64,000 nt of DNA from Symbiodinium natans (GCA_905221605.1 CAJNDS010000224.1:1603059-1667058); one strand, 5' to 3'. Counted from the stretch's first letter, positions 23,901 through 34,934 are shown. A program made the numbers and translations. The notes: a model not told the origin generated them from the sequence alone.

Positions 23901-26900
23901 GGGGCAACCCTGGTGGGGGGCAACCCTGGCGGGGCGGGGGCAATTCTCACGGGCTGACAGGAAACAACCTGGTGGGGGCAACCCTATTCTGGCGGGGGCA
24001 ACCCTGGCGGGGGCAAGCCTGGCAGGGGCGCAACGGCTTCTTAGGCCCGACCTCCCCCGCCGGGGTCGCGCGTTGGGGGTTTAGGGTTAATCCATTATTA
24101 CATTGTGCCCTATGGCTAGCAGGGATGCATCAGGTGTGGCAAGCTCGATCTGCTTGGCAAAGCAAGCAGATCTCGAAGCGGTAGCGTTCAGTTGTACCGG
24201 CCGCCGCCTGCCGCGGGCGGCCTATGGTTTAGGGTGTTCCAAAGTGCCGCGGTCCCGGCCCGCGCCAGTGGTGGCGGGTCGGGCCGCCTCGGTGCAGCGG
24301 ATCCCACCCCAGCCACCCAAACTGCCGCCTTTTTCGGGTTTAGAGCGGTCTACCCTCCACGGCCCCCCTATCAAGGGGGCTTACACCTCGAGTCTCCCTG
24401 GCCGGGGTGGGACGTGTTGACTGCTGCTGTTGCTTGAGCCTACACTTTCCTGGATCGACAGGGAGCGGGACAATCTGTTTCACCCATACTGTGTTTAAGA
24501 CACCCTCAAGCCCAATTCCGGACCCAAGCTCATTCATATGGCAGAATGGCGAGGGCCAAGCGCGGAAGGCCCGGCCAACCCAAGGGCAGCCCTGGCGGGG
24601 GCAACTGCGGGGGCGACCCTGGCGGGGGCAACCCTGGCACGGGCAACCCTGGAAGGGGCAAGGCGAGGTTTTTTTGTATAAAAAACACTTTCTTATTTCT
24701 CTCTCTACATATATATATATATATATATGACAACCTTGGCGGGGGCAACCCTGGCGGGGCCCTGGCGGGGGCGACTACTAATGGGAAACCCTGGCAATTA
24801 ATTAATAGAGAACTTTGACAGGGCCCTTCAAGCATCTGGGGCCCATATGGCACCTGAAGCCCTGCTCGGCAACTAAACAAAACTTCATAGAGAAGGACGA
24901 CGAAGCCTCGCCAGCGCGCGAAGAGGACGAGGTGGGTAGGGCCGTCGCAGAGAAGGTGCACAATTCCTGAGTAGGCGACGTGAGGAGGCGCGGAACCCTG
25001 ACAGGGCAACCCGGCGAGGGCAATGTCACCCTGGCGGGGGTAACCCTGGCGGGGCAACCCTGCCAAGGGCAACCCTAACTCGGCGGCAACCCTGGCGGGG
25101 GCAACGCTGGTGGGGGCAACCCTGGTGGGGGCAACCCTGGCAGGGGTAAAACTGGGCAACCCGGCGGGGTTGCGATAAAAACCATTGAATCTACTGGACG
25201 TCTTAATTATAGTAAAATAGGATGAAAGATAATGAATCCTGCATTTTTATTTGGTACAGCTGTTAGCATAGCATATTGGCATAAGAAATACCATTCAGGT
25301 ACGATATGTAAAGGAGTAAGTAATCCACATGCTTCTACTGCATTCACTGGATGTGAGAAAGAAGAGAAGCCGAAATGAATTTGAAGAAGATATAGATCGA
25401 GAATTAATATCTTTCCATAGAAATCTTTACTAATAATGAAAGGACGAAATGCCATTTTCTTGTGGAATTCCTTAAAGGAATATTAGAAGATAGAAAATTT
25501 AGATTAAACATATGAAAAATGGCGGGGACAACCCTGGGGCATCCTGGCGGGCAACCCTGGCGGGGGCAACCCTGGCGGGGGCAACCCTGGCGGGGGCAGC
25601 CTTGGCGGGGCAATTTGACAGGGCAACCCTGGCGGGGGCAACCCGGGCGGGGGCAACCCTGGCAGAGGCAACCCTGGTGGGGGCAAACCTCGGAGACAAC
25701 CCTGGTGGGGGCAACCCTGGCGGGGGCAACCCTGGCAGGGGCAAGGTGAGGTATACACATAAATATGTAAATATATATATATATATATGTCTGGGCCCTG
25801 AAAAGGGCACTAATGGAGAACTTTGGCAGGGCCCTTCATAGAGAAGGACGACGAAGCATACAGGTGCACAATTCCTGAATTTCGGAAGGGCAACCGGAGG
25901 GGGCAGTAGGCTGGCGGGGGCAACCCTGGCGGGCGGGCGGTGGCAACCCTGGCGGGGGCAACCCTGCCCGGGGGGGCAACCCTGGCGGGGCCAACCCTGG
26001 CGGGGGCAAGCCTCTGGCGGGGGCAACCCTGGCGGGGCAATTTGCGGGGGCAACCCGGGCAACCCTGGTGGGGGCAACCCTGGCGGGGCCAACCCCAGAG
26101 GCGGGCGGGGGCAAGGCGAAGGCAAACCCTGGCGGGGGCAATTCTGCACGGCAAATCAAGGGGGGGCAACCCTGGCGGGGGCACCCTGGCGGGGGCAACC
26201 TTGGCAACCCTGGCGGGGGCAACCCTGGCGGGGGCAACCCTGGCGGGGCAACCCTGGCGGGGGCAACCCTGGCGGGGGCAACCCTGGCGGGGGCAAGCCT
26301 GGCGGGGCAAGCCTTGGCGGCCCTGGCAGGGGCAACCGGTGGGGGCGCAACAGCCTCCTTAGGCCCGACCTCCCCCACCGGGGTCGCGCGTCGGGGGTTT
26401 AGGGTTAATCCATTATTACATTGTGCCCTATGGCTAGCAGGGATGCATCAGGTGTGGCAAGCTCGATCTGCTTGGCAAAGCAAGCAGATCTCGAAGCGGT
26501 AGCGTTCAGTTGTACCGGCCGCCGCCTGGCGCGGGCGGCCTATGGTTTAACATTTGAGGGCATCCTAATTTAACTGAGTACCCCCCATACACCCCCTTAA
26601 CCCGAAAACATCAGAAACCGAGCTCACGATGGCGCGTTGAAGCCCCAAATCCCTAAAGCCTCAAAGCAGGAACAACCTAAACCGCTGAACCCGACACCCC
26701 CGAACCCTAGCAGATCACGGCCCTCCCCGCCCTACCTGAAGGTTCGACTCAACAGTAGGGTTCCGCTTGAAACAGCCCCAGAAGCCTCGGCTTTCTCAAC
26801 ACTAGACCGTTTCAAACACCCGGGTACAGTTTCTTGAGTTTCTTGCTCTACATGCCTGAAACTTCAAGCCCCAAACCCTACACCAGTAGGTGGGGGGGAG

Positions 26901-29900
26901 GAGGGTTGCCCTAAACCCTCAAACCCTCAAAACCCTCAGCCCTAAACCCTAAACCCTGAAGACTTTCACCTAGACCTACAGAGACGTGCTGAGGAAGCTA
27001 TGGGCACTTTCATGCTTTGCTTCACAGTCTGGGAGCAGCTTGCCTCAGAGTTTCGGAGTGTAGGGTTTAGGGTTTAGGGTCTAGGGTTTAGGGTTTAGGG
27101 TCGAGGCTTGGGGTTTAGTGTCCTGGTGACTCGTGAGTAGCTGAGCTTGCTGTGGACGGGTCACTATCCCAGGATCCACGTGGCCATACATGCAGAACCG
27201 GATGTGCACCAGGTGCATTTTACTTCTTATTGGCGAGTTATTTATATATATGTATACATACAAAGTCTTGCTTGTAAATGTTGGTGAGTGTACATACGGG
27301 GTGTCTCTTTTGGGATACTAATAGTAAAAACCCTACCTCATGTATCTAGCAGATGCTTGGCGATATGTAGACCAATGGGACTATATTACCAACTTAAGAG
27401 GCTGTGGAAACCCTAAACCCTAAACCCTAAGAGTTGACGTTTTATGTTTGCTGGGTGCCAGAGCAGCTCAAGGAACGCGGTTTCGCCCATCAGCAGCTGC
27501 GGCAAGAATGCATGCATTGCGACACCTGGCAGCCTGAAACAGTTTTTTTTTTGAAACTTATCCCTTAGGCTCAAACTGGAAACAGTTTTTTTTTGAAGCT
27601 TATCCCTTAGGCTCAAACTGGCCCAAGAACATTTTTTTTTAGAACCAGGCCTTTAGGGCCCAAACCCTTAACACTTCAGAATCCTTATCGCCCCTTACAC
27701 CGCTATCACCCTTGTCACCCTAAACCCTGAACCCTGAACCCTGAACCCTAAACCCTAAACCCTAAACCCACCCTAAAGCTCGAGCGCTACTTAAGATGCG
27801 TTTGCCTTGGGTTCCTGGGAGTGTAAGAATGCACGGCACCCCGGAAGCAGCCGAACCTGGGAGCTGGGTGTGGTTCAGGGTTTAGGGTTTAGGGTTTAGG
27901 GTTTTGGGTTTTGGGTTTTGGGCTTATAGGGTTTAGGGTTTAGGGCTTATAGGGTTTAGGGTTTAGGGTTTATAGGTTAGGGTTTAGGGTTTATAGGGTT
28001 TAGGTTTAGGGTTTATAGGGTTTAGGTTTAGGGTTCGGGTTTAGGGCTTTGTAGGGTTTATTGGGTTTAGGGTTTATATGGTTTAGGGTTCATAGGGTTT
28101 AAGGTTTCGGACTGCCAGGGCAAGCGGGAAAAGAAGCTGTGGGTTTGCAGAGCCACATGGTTTGTGCGTCTAAAGGAAGGAAGCTGTAACAGGGCGACTG
28201 ATTAAGCTTGCTTATGACAGCTCCTCGGGTGTTTAGGGTTAAGGGTTTAGGGTTTAGGGTTTAGGGTTTACCAAATGTGCGTCAGGATCGGCATGGCCGT
28301 TTTCGTGGGCGTGCTCACGCTGCTTCCAGCCACTTCGAGGGATTGAGGGGGCTTGCAGAAGGGCTTTTGGCTGGGTTTGAGTTCTTTGTCTAGCTAGGAC
28401 ATGCGGTTCCCTCACAAGCCCCCTTTAAACCAAAAGGGCAGCCTTTTCTATCGCCAGTTTACTCTTGGGTCTCGGCAGTGCTTCGGAAATGAAAGGGGGG
28501 GCAACAAGGTGCGGCAGCCGTGCAGGGGGCAAGCATCGGTTCTCTCCTGAATGCCCAGACACCTCATCGACATAAAAGCTAGGGGCATGTTGATGGAACG
28601 ACTCAAGCCCTACACCCGACATCGAAGCCCTAAACCTCAAACCCTTAACCCCAAACCCTCAAAGCGCTTCTTCAGTTCGCTGTCTGGTAAAGTGGGACGC
28701 CCCTCTTCAAAGCCCAGAGCCTTGGAAAGCTTTTCTATAGGAGTTCATAAGCTGCGAGACCTGGGCTGGCCTTTAAAATCCGTGTCCCGGAGCAAGATAT
28801 TGAAAGGCAATAAAAACCTGGCTAAGCCCAATGAAGGTCTAGGATCCAGGAGCCCATCCATAAGGCTCGAGAGTTGCTAGTATGGTTTTTCCATTCCACG
28901 GACTCACTAGTTCGTTTCCTTGCATTAGGCTACTACGACTTTTGATACTGCAAAGCACGAATTACTGTTGCGTATCACATATCCATAAAGCTGTAACTTA
29001 AGTTCATGAAAAGCCAAAACCAGTCATCCCTAGATGACGCTTACACCCTTAAAAGCCAGAACCAGTCATCCCTACATAACCCTGAACCGTTTCACCCCGT
29101 TTCCCGAAACCGTGAACCCCTAAAACCTAGACCCTAAACCCTGAACCCCGAACCTAAACCCTGAACCCTAAACCCCAAACCTCTGAGATCACTGGCTGCT
29201 CCATCAACCCAGCCCGTTCCTTTGGGCCCGCCGTGGTGGCCTCCCTGCGAGGCACAGGCTTTAGGAGTTTAGGGGTTAGAGTTTAGGGTTTAGGGTTTAG
29301 GGTTGAGGGTTTGGGCTTACCTGGATAGGGAATACTTTCGCTTCAAAGTCCGATATAGGGACTCTGGGGCGCAAGTACATGGGGCTGTACGAAAAGTCGG
29401 TTAATAGCACGGTTGTTGGCGAGTGTAATTGTGAAGAAGTATTGGCGAGTGTATGTAGAGGATGTCTTGTTGGGAGTCTAGTAAGAGGGCTCCCGGGTTA
29501 TTAGCTTTGTTTAGAGTTTATGGCGGCTGTTAAGAACATGAGCTTAGGTCTTCTCCACAAGAGATGCACTCTGCCACTGAATGGCAGCAGCTGGTTGAAC
29601 TAATTAGCCAACTTCCGGCAGCATCTGTGAGCTTCGTCATTTTTGCTAGGCTCCCATGTCAGACAAACTTGCGCGAGTGCGCCAAGTCACCCCTTGAATA
29701 TCTAACCGCCACTGCAAGCCGTAGCCTAACCCTAAGAGACCCTTCTACAAATCCTATAAAGCCTACAGACGCTAAAGCCTTAAACACCTTCAGTTTCCTT
29801 TTTTTGTTGAGGGGAAGGGGGGGGGGGGAGTGGGTGTGATATTCTAGGGAGGGGACTATCCCGAAGCCGCAGGCTGCGCCAATTACACTCCTGGCGGACT

Positions 29901-30539
29901 GGATGACTTGTGGATCATGTTGCTTGGCTGAGGGAAACCCGAAACCCTAGGGGCATATACCCATCAAGAGCAAGTCCGCAAACCCCTTCACCCAATAACC
30001 TCCACTCAGAGACGCTGGCATCCGAACATTTTCAACATTCGGGTTCAGGGTTTAGGGTTTAGGGTTTAGGGTTGGGTTTAGGGTTCAGGGTTCAGGGTTT
30101 AGGGTTTAGGGTTTGTTTACACATTGGGCTCCCAATATGGGGATTTCCGAAATTGGGGGTCTTTCCTAGAAGGGAGTCCTACTGTGTGGGGTTATGTCTT
30201 AGGGTCTCTTATTGTCGTACACCCCCCCGCCCCCCCATAATTGATTGAAAGAATACCCCCCAATGAATTGTAGTCCTAACCCACTTAGAAGCCGCTTATG
30301 TGCCCAGGTGACAATTGGGTTCTCACTGGCTTAATATAGGTTCAATGAACCTCCAAGATTTCAAGAACCCCAAACCCTAAACCCTAACCCTAAACCCTCA
30401 ACCCTAAGCCCGAAGCCCTAAACCCTAAACCCTCGGGGTTCACCCAGGTTCGTCGGGCCTTTCCTTGGCGCGGCCGCGGCCGCCCTGATCCACCGGCCTT
30501 TCGTGCCCTCGGAAGCGGAGATTGCGGAGAAGAGCCTCG
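17762..30539 (+). CDS. Aquaporin (MIP family) gene B, multi-exon, near complete
   Basis: Membrane channel of the MIP family with all diagnostic parts in order. Exon islands: possible cytosolic N-terminus (17762-17853), first helix (about 18323-18400, AFVAELLGTMMLCTVGCG), second helix (18806-18882, RLVVAFAFGISVL), first NPA box (19544 to about 19605, HHSGGQLNPAVTLS), third helix (about 20952-21015, FVAQIVGSLLAGALL), loop C (about 21311-21378, DLTTNLASNMASPG), fourth helix (about 26981-27040, EEAMGTFMLCFTVW), loop D (about 27470-27530, SPISSCGKNACIA), fifth helix (28286-28330, RIGMAVFVGVLTLLP), second NPA box (about 29184-29255, GCSINPARSFGPAVVAS), sixth helix (30448-30539, FVGPFLGAAAAALI, followed by a canonical GTAAAA donor). 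Joining helix 2 to the first NPA exon at 18882/19544 restores the family spacing FG plus seven residues before YSVGH, with a GC donor. The intron after loop C holds the duplicated cob/minisatellite unit. A C-terminal exon may follow at 31427. Confidence 0.8.
19183..19290 (-). repeat. Compound CCCTAAA repeat with a 22-bp unit
   Basis: Three copies of a 22-bp unit made of CCCTAAA-like sequence plus ATCATTAC, then plain CCCTAAA. It lies upstream of the first NPA box exon of aquaporin B. Confidence 0.85.
19930..20045. repeat. AT-rich microsatellite
   Basis: AAAT and TA repeats followed by T-rich sequence in the intron between the first NPA exon and the third-helix exon of aquaporin B. Confidence 0.85.
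22738..22815 (+). pseudogene. Short acidic reading frame repeated in each duplication unit
   Basis: Reads FIEKDDEASPAREEDEAVAE then KVHNS and TGA. The second unit (24884-24970) keeps the same frame and stop although a 9-bp insertion adds three residues, and a truncated third copy is at about 25838-25880. Frame retention through an insertion suggests it derives from the 3' end of a real gene. The family is unknown. Confidence 0.3.
22846..23012. repeat. GC-rich minisatellite, first block
   Basis: Units of about 15 bp, GGCGGGGGCAACCCT, with many variants. The same unit forms the blocks at 23408-24030, 24583-24665, 25028-25160, 25521-25750 and 25900-26345. Confidence 0.9.
23049..23339 (-). pseudogene. 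cob: Nuclear copy of mitochondrial cytochrome b fragment (NUMT), copy 1
   Basis: Reading the minus strand gives about 96 codons of the C-terminal half of cytochrome b, including ISKGFYGKILIL, HPDNALEACG, the strongly conserved LLTPLHIVPEWYF, and KAVPNKNAGF, ending in TAA. The real protein is a core subunit of respiratory complex III. The residues match what I know of dinoflagellate cob. The sequence is AT-rich amid very GC-rich minisatellite, has in-frame TAA codons just upstream of position 23339 and lacks the N-terminal half, so it is a non-functional insertion. It is the less altered of the two copies. Confidence 0.85.
23408..24030. repeat. GC-rich 15-bp minisatellite, main block of copy 1
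   Basis: About 40 units of GGCGGGGGCAACCCT with point variants and small length changes. Long open frames across it (GGGNP or PPPGL repeats) arise only because a 15-bp unit keeps all frames open; they are not evidence of a protein. Confidence 0.95.
24143..24176. other. Conserved hairpin at the end of each duplication unit
   Basis: GATCTGCTT (24147-24155) pairs with AAGCAGATC (24164-24172) around an 8-base loop. It is identical at 26465-26490 in the second unit. It could be an RNA structure or a recombination-prone palindrome; no function is known. Confidence 0.5.
25207..25455 (-). pseudogene. cob: Nuclear copy of mitochondrial cytochrome b fragment (NUMT), copy 2
   Basis: The same cob segment as copy 1 in the second duplication unit, retaining LLTPLHIVPEWYF and PNKNAGF. 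Compared with copy 1, HPDNAL reads HPVNAV and MLKAV reads MLTAV, and the C-terminal coding part has lost several dozen bases and ends in a different short tail. These changes fit decay after a duplication that already contained the insertion. Confidence 0.85.
25521..26345. repeat. GC-rich 15-bp minisatellite, blocks of copy 2
   Basis: Same GGCGGGGGCAACCCT unit as in copy 1, split by a TA-rich stretch (25755-25790) and an island with the acidic-frame fragment. Confidence 0.95.
27541..27628 (+). repeat. Tandem duplication of a 45-50 bp unit
   Basis: Two copies of a unit with AACAG, a T-run and CTTATCCCTTAGGCTCAAAC, just downstream of the loop D exon of aquaporin B. Confidence 0.8.
27880..28110 (+). 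repeat. Degenerate TTTAGGG array with TTTATAGGG variants
   Basis: About 230 bp of TTTAGGG mixed with TTTTGGG and recurring TTTATAGGG units. It lies just upstream of the fifth-helix exon of aquaporin B and is one of the few places where a TTTAGGG block precedes an exon. Confidence 0.85.
29564..29839 (+). CDS. Small ORF in the intron before the sixth-helix exon of aquaporin B
   Basis: 91-codon ORF whose first 60 residues look protein-like (MHSATEWQQLVELISQLPAA at the start) but whose tail runs into a G-rich run. No family recognised. It sits between the second NPA box exon and the sixth-helix exon, so it is intronic if gene B is spliced as inferred. Chance ORF is the main alternative. Confidence 0.15.
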   Translation: MHSATEWQQLVELISQLPAASVSFVIFARLPCQTNLRECAKSPLEYLTATASRSLTLRDPSTNPIKPTDAKALNTFSFLFLLRGRGGGEWV

Positions 30540-30794
30540 GTAAAACCCTGCAAAGCCTAACCCTAAACCCTAAACCTCAAGCCCTAAACCCGAAACCCCA
30601 AACCCTAAACCTCAAACCCGAAACCCTAAACCCTAAACCCTGCTACACCCACCCCAAACCCCAACAGGGGAATTCCAGGAGCTTAGGAGACTTTGGGGAT
30701 GTGGTTTAACACAAGGTCATTTTATTCGGGGGAGAACCCGGGTCCACAAATGGGTTTATCGGATTTGGGGTTTAGGGTTGAGGGTTTAGGTTCG

Positions 30795-30945
30795 TTTGTT
30801 TGTTTGTCTCCGTCTGTCTGTCTGTGTGTCTCTGTGTGTCTCTGTGTCTCCGCGTGTCTCTATGTGTGTGTGTGCGCGCGTGTGCGCGCGTGTGCGCGTG
30901 CGCGTGTGTGCGTGTGCGTGTGTGCGTGTGCGTGTGTGTGTTTGA
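30795..30945 (+). repeat. TG/TCTG microsatellite
   Basis: Low-complexity CTGT and (TG/CG)n run of about 150 bp between the sixth-helix exon of aquaporin B and the possible C-terminal exon. ORFs across it are artefacts. Confidence 0.9.
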
Positions 30946-31098
30946 GTCTATAAATGCTGGACCCGTTTCGGCACCCGAACTTGGAGTCTTTGGTAAGGAA
31001 AGGCGAAAGCTGCGCCCCCGACAACAAGCGACCCGGCTGCAGAACACTAAGCCTTAAACTAGCTTAGGGGTATTTGGAAAGATTTTTATTTGTTGGGG

Positions 31099-31162
31099 TA
31101 CTCTAATTGCTAAGAAACAGCTAAAGTTATAAGTCTTGCTAGGGTTCCAAGTTCAGTATAGC
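31099..31162 (+). repeat. Dispersed 64-bp repeat, copy 1
   Basis: Contains CTAAGAAACAGCTAAA and AGGGTTCCAA..TCAGTATAG. A diverged copy is at 35263-35327. Function unknown; possibly an old element fragment. Confidence 0.6.
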
Positions 31163-31426
31163 TTGGGGTTGAGGGGCCTTCGAGGTTGTATTCTTGCAAC
31201 TTAGCAAAGGACTAAGTAGTAAATGCCCATAGGAACCTTGCGGAAACCGTTGCACAGGGGTTATCCTACAAATCGTCGAGTTGCCAGATGCGAATCTGCC
31301 CCTGCACCTTAAACCCTCAACTTCAAAACCCAAAACCATGAAGCCCTAAACCCCCGGTTTCGGGTTTAGGGTTGAGGGTTTGGGTTTAGGGATCCCAAGC
31401 CCCTACACCCTGAACTCCAAACCCAG

Positions 31427-31490
31427 GGATTGCGCACCGCCGCCGGCGGAGACTCCGAACCCCTTTGTGCGCAACGTGGCGGACCTCTGA
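31427..31490 (+). CDS. Possible C-terminal exon of aquaporin gene B
   Basis: After a CAG acceptor one frame reads CAPPPAETPNPFVRNVADL and then TGA. The island lies between unique sequence and a GTTTAGGG stretch at about 31532, as many exons here do. The phase does not match directly with the 30539 donor, so an intermediate exon (perhaps near 30975-31045) would be needed. Assignment to gene B is inference from position and + orientation. Confidence 0.3.
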
Positions 31491-34400
31491 ACCTGGCGCA
31501 AAGCAAGGTTCTCGCCTGGCATTCAAGGTGGTTTAGGGTTTATGGTTGTGGCCTATGGGATGTTCTTGCTTTCTTGGGTTCTTGGTAACGAAGAATATTC
31601 ACACAGACACACATCTATATATACCCATACGTATACATGTATATGCTGACATATAAGTATATGTGGATATGTATATGTATATATGTATCTGTATATATAT
31701 ATACACATAGGAAGAATTGTGTGTAAATAAAAGTGAGACAACAGGCCCCAGGATTCAGATCAGGCCTCAATGGATGTGCTGGCATCATACCACCTCCGGG
31801 TTCAGTCGATCAGGGTTCAGGGTTTTAGGGCTTTAGGGTTTAGGGTTTAGGGTTTAGTGTTTAGGAGTCAGGGTTCAGGGTTTACGTTGTAGGGCTTAGG
31901 GTTTAGGGGGTTTTAGGGTTTAGGGTTTTGAAGGGTTTAGGGGTTGAGCTTCAAGAGCTTGGGGTTTAGGGCACAGGGGCACCAATTCGCTGAGCAAGCC
32001 TCCAGGCCTTTAACCCCGGCCCTAAACCCTAAACCCTAAACCCTAAACCCTAAACCCTAAACCCTAAACCCTAAATCCTAAACTTTACAGGGCTTGGGTA
32101 GTTCATTCACGAGGACTGGCCCACGGCAGTAGATGCTTTTTTGGCTCTTTGTTCGGCCAGAGTAACCAGCATACCCTGAAAAGAAATGAGATGTAGTTTG
32201 TCTAGGGTTAGGGTTTAGGGTTTAGGGTTCAGGGTTCAGGGTTTAGGGTTTAGGGTTTATAAGGTTTAGGGTGTATCTGTACATGGTTTAGGGCTAAGGG
32301 TGTAGTAGTCATGCAGTGTCTTGCCCCCCCTGAAAGGTATATCGGTTACTCTAGGTGTGTCTCTTGCACGGACACACCCGCCGCTGTTTTGAAACTTGGG
32401 CCAGAAGGCTCTCATCCAGACGAGCCGAACACAGCAGGGTTCAGGGTTTAGAGTATGTAAGTTCACGCGGGCTTTCGGGTCCAGGCTTGCCAATGCCCTA
32501 CAAAAGTGCAATGCACCGCAAGTATTGGCCCAACTCCAGGTAAAGCGTGTGAAGGTTAGCGTTCCTTTGGTTGCTGCGCCGAAAGAAGGCGTGGTAGGCC
32601 TTGCATGTTTGCAAGGTCCTGGCAAGTAGGAAGGTTCTGAGAACCTCAGAGGCCGCCAGAGGAAGAGGCTTGCAGCTTGCTAGCGGCTAGCTTAGGGTTT
32701 TGGGTGTAGGGTTTAGGGTTTAGGGGTTTAGGGTTTAGGGTTTAGGGTTTCTCTCGAAGACTCCGATGTAGGGGTCTGTCATGGCTTTTCCGGTTATGCG
32801 TCGTATACTACCCAAAAGAGGAGTCTATTCAGGTAGGGCAGTATCCATTAGTAAAAATACTGCACATCACATTATCAGCTATGTAACTGCCATACTCTCT
32901 GCGGAATATTGGGTGTATCAGGCTCAGGGGCTTCAGCGCTTTCATGGGTTTAGTCGGAATAGGGTTTTCCAGGATCTTGGGTTTAGGAATGTTTGGGCGC
33001 CACACACAGCACTTCTCTTCAGCTTCCCTGCTTCCTCTGTGGCTTTCCTTCCCCAGACAGCGTGGCTTCTTTCGTTTCCATTTGTCACTCGCCGTTTACG
33101 CCACACACTGCACGTAATGTCATCATCTGGAGACCGAAGGTCACCTGATGAGCTCGACAAAGCGGCACCTGGATCGTAAAAATGCAAGCAGTCTCCTTGT
33201 GGATGTTTGGCCATTTTGAGCCGAGAGGTTAGGGTGTAGGGTTAAGGGTTTAGAGTTGCATGTCCATAAGGTATACATGAACCTACAAGTAGGGATTGGT
33301 GTCATGTTTGGGCTGTCATGGTATACATTCTATGATCGTTAGATACCATGAGCTTCATCTGGTGGAACTCCGTTATCGTGATACATGAGCTGACGTTCCC
33401 ATACCCTTTGCTAGACCACTGCCTCAATTCCTTTGTTGATTTTTTTGGGATGCCCGTTTTTGTGATTGAAGAATTGCATAGTAGGAGCCATGAATCAGGC
33501 ACCGCCAAAGGAAGGACGTGCAATTGAAGGTCAAGCTCTGCCAAGCCCTAAACCCTAAACCCTAAACCCTAAACCCTGCTGAAATGCCGAGGTTGGAACA
33601 CGTGCTCGTGGTGCGATTGCCGGAGCGCGTAGGACCTTCAGATTGGTAAGGTTCGAGTTTCAGGGTTCAGGTTTATTTGGGGTTTAGGGTTTAGGGTTTA
33701 GGGTTTAGGGTTTAGGGCGCTTGGCCTTCCTAAGGATCCATATGGGAACCCTTGAAGGCCCCCCGGTAGATACTAGACTATGCGACCCTTACTTGCTGCT
33801 GGTTAGTATAGGGAGTGAGGGAAAAGGGTTTAGGGTTTTAGGGTTTGGGGTTTAGGGTTTAGGGTTTAGGGAATGAGGTACCCTATATTATGCCTTAAAG
33901 GGTATATATAGGGGCCTCATTCCCTCATTCCCTACTAAGCAACAGTAAGACTCAGCCGCCTGGAAGGTGACGTTTTCACGCACAGTGTGCCATGAACCCT
34001 GACCCTCAAGGTCCAACTATCGTGCTTATAGGCCGTATTGGGTTGCAAGCCCTGAACCCTAAAGCCCAAACCCTAAACCCGAAACCCTAAACCCTAAACT
34101 CTAAACCCTAAACCCCAACCCTAAACCCCAACCCTAAACCCGAAACCCTAAGCCCTAAACCCTAAACCGTAACCCTCAAACCCCTAAACCTTAAACCCCA
34201 TTACATGGGTTCCAGCATTCGCCGAATCCCCAGGAGTCCTAAGGCTCGTTTCCGGGTTTTGGGTGTTTAGGGTGTTTAGGCATTGGTGTTGAGACCCGAT
34301 TGGTTGAGGGTTTACGGTTTAGGGTTTAGGGTTTAGGGCTTCGGTTTTAGGGCTAGGGTTACGTGGTTCGGAGATGGCAGGGCAAGGCATGTTTTTGAGG

Positions 34401-34934
34401 AAGCAGGTTGCACCTCCGTATCCCCCACTCGCAAGCCACGCAACAGAACAGCAGTACCTGAAGACTCCAAAATCATAATACTGAGTTTAGGGTTCCGGGT
34501 GTAGCCCTAAGCCCTGAACCCTACGCCTTGCCTCAGCAAGTTTCCACGAAGGCTCAAAATTCCGTCAAAAGTCTCATCCCGAATATCCTGGAATAAGGCT
34601 CTGCACCCAGAGACTCCGATCTCGGACTCAACCCTAAACCCAAAGCCCTGAACCCTAAAACCCTGAACCCTACAAATCCCATGAACCCTGCACATGTAGC
34701 CTCAAGGGTATTCCTAAGCCCTAAACCTAGAAACCCTATAGCCTCGTGGGTATTGGGGCATATCTTGGGGGTGGAGGTTCATGGTACTTAGTTCAACCAT
34801 AACTCTAACCCAATGATGACCCCAGTAGGGTACCCCTAAACCCTAAACCCTAAACCCTAAAGCCTAAGTTGGGTTACTAAGTACCCTGAACCTCCAAGTG
34901 GGGGTGGAGGTCACCTTTCGCGGTTGCCGTAGCC
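31491..34934. other. Stretch without recognised genes
   Basis: Contains an AT-rich microsatellite-like tract (31590-31735), TTTAGGG blocks at about 31820-31930, 32205-32275, 32700-32750 and 33670-33720, CCCTAAA blocks at 32020-32085, 33545-33580 and 34040-34200, and ORFs of 60-130 codons (for example 32781-33179) with no recognised motif. Nothing here can be assigned a function. Confidence 0.5.
34040..34200 (-). repeat. CCCTAAA array
   Basis: About 160 bp of CCCTAAA-type repeats with CCCCAA and CCCGAAA variants, upstream of the unknown-gene islands that begin at 34.9 kb. Confidence 0.85.

Larger units (their letters stand above)
22162..24228. repeat. Tandem segmental duplication, copy 1
   Basis: Starts with TTTAGGGTGTTCCAAAGTGC. 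Contains a GC-rich leader, a fragment ending in a short acidic reading frame (22738-22815), minisatellite blocks, a cob fragment, a long minisatellite and a tail containing a hairpin (stems 24147-24155/24164-24172). The same order repeats at 24229-26548. It lies in the aquaporin B intron after loop C. Confidence 0.85.
24229..26548. repeat. Tandem segmental duplication, copy 2
   Basis: Begins with the same TTTAGGGTGTTCCAAAGTGC and ends with the same tail (26348-26548) as copy 1. Differences: an approximately 50-bp inserted segment near 24269-24293 and 24361-24388, extra minisatellite and TA-rich tracts, and a shorter, more mutated cob fragment. A third partial copy of the central part (AGAGAAGGACGACGAAGC) is at about 25838. 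Confidence 0.85.

Noticed and set aside
23349-24420. Pro/Gly/Leu- or Gly/Asn-rich ORFs on both strands, and similar ones at 24.5-26.5 kb
   Set aside because: Artefacts of the 15-bp minisatellite, which keeps every frame open; no start context, domain or splice signal.
32781-33214. 132-codon + ORF and overlapping minus ORF
   Set aside because: No recognisable domain; includes telomere-like degenerate sequence translated as FRV-type residues.
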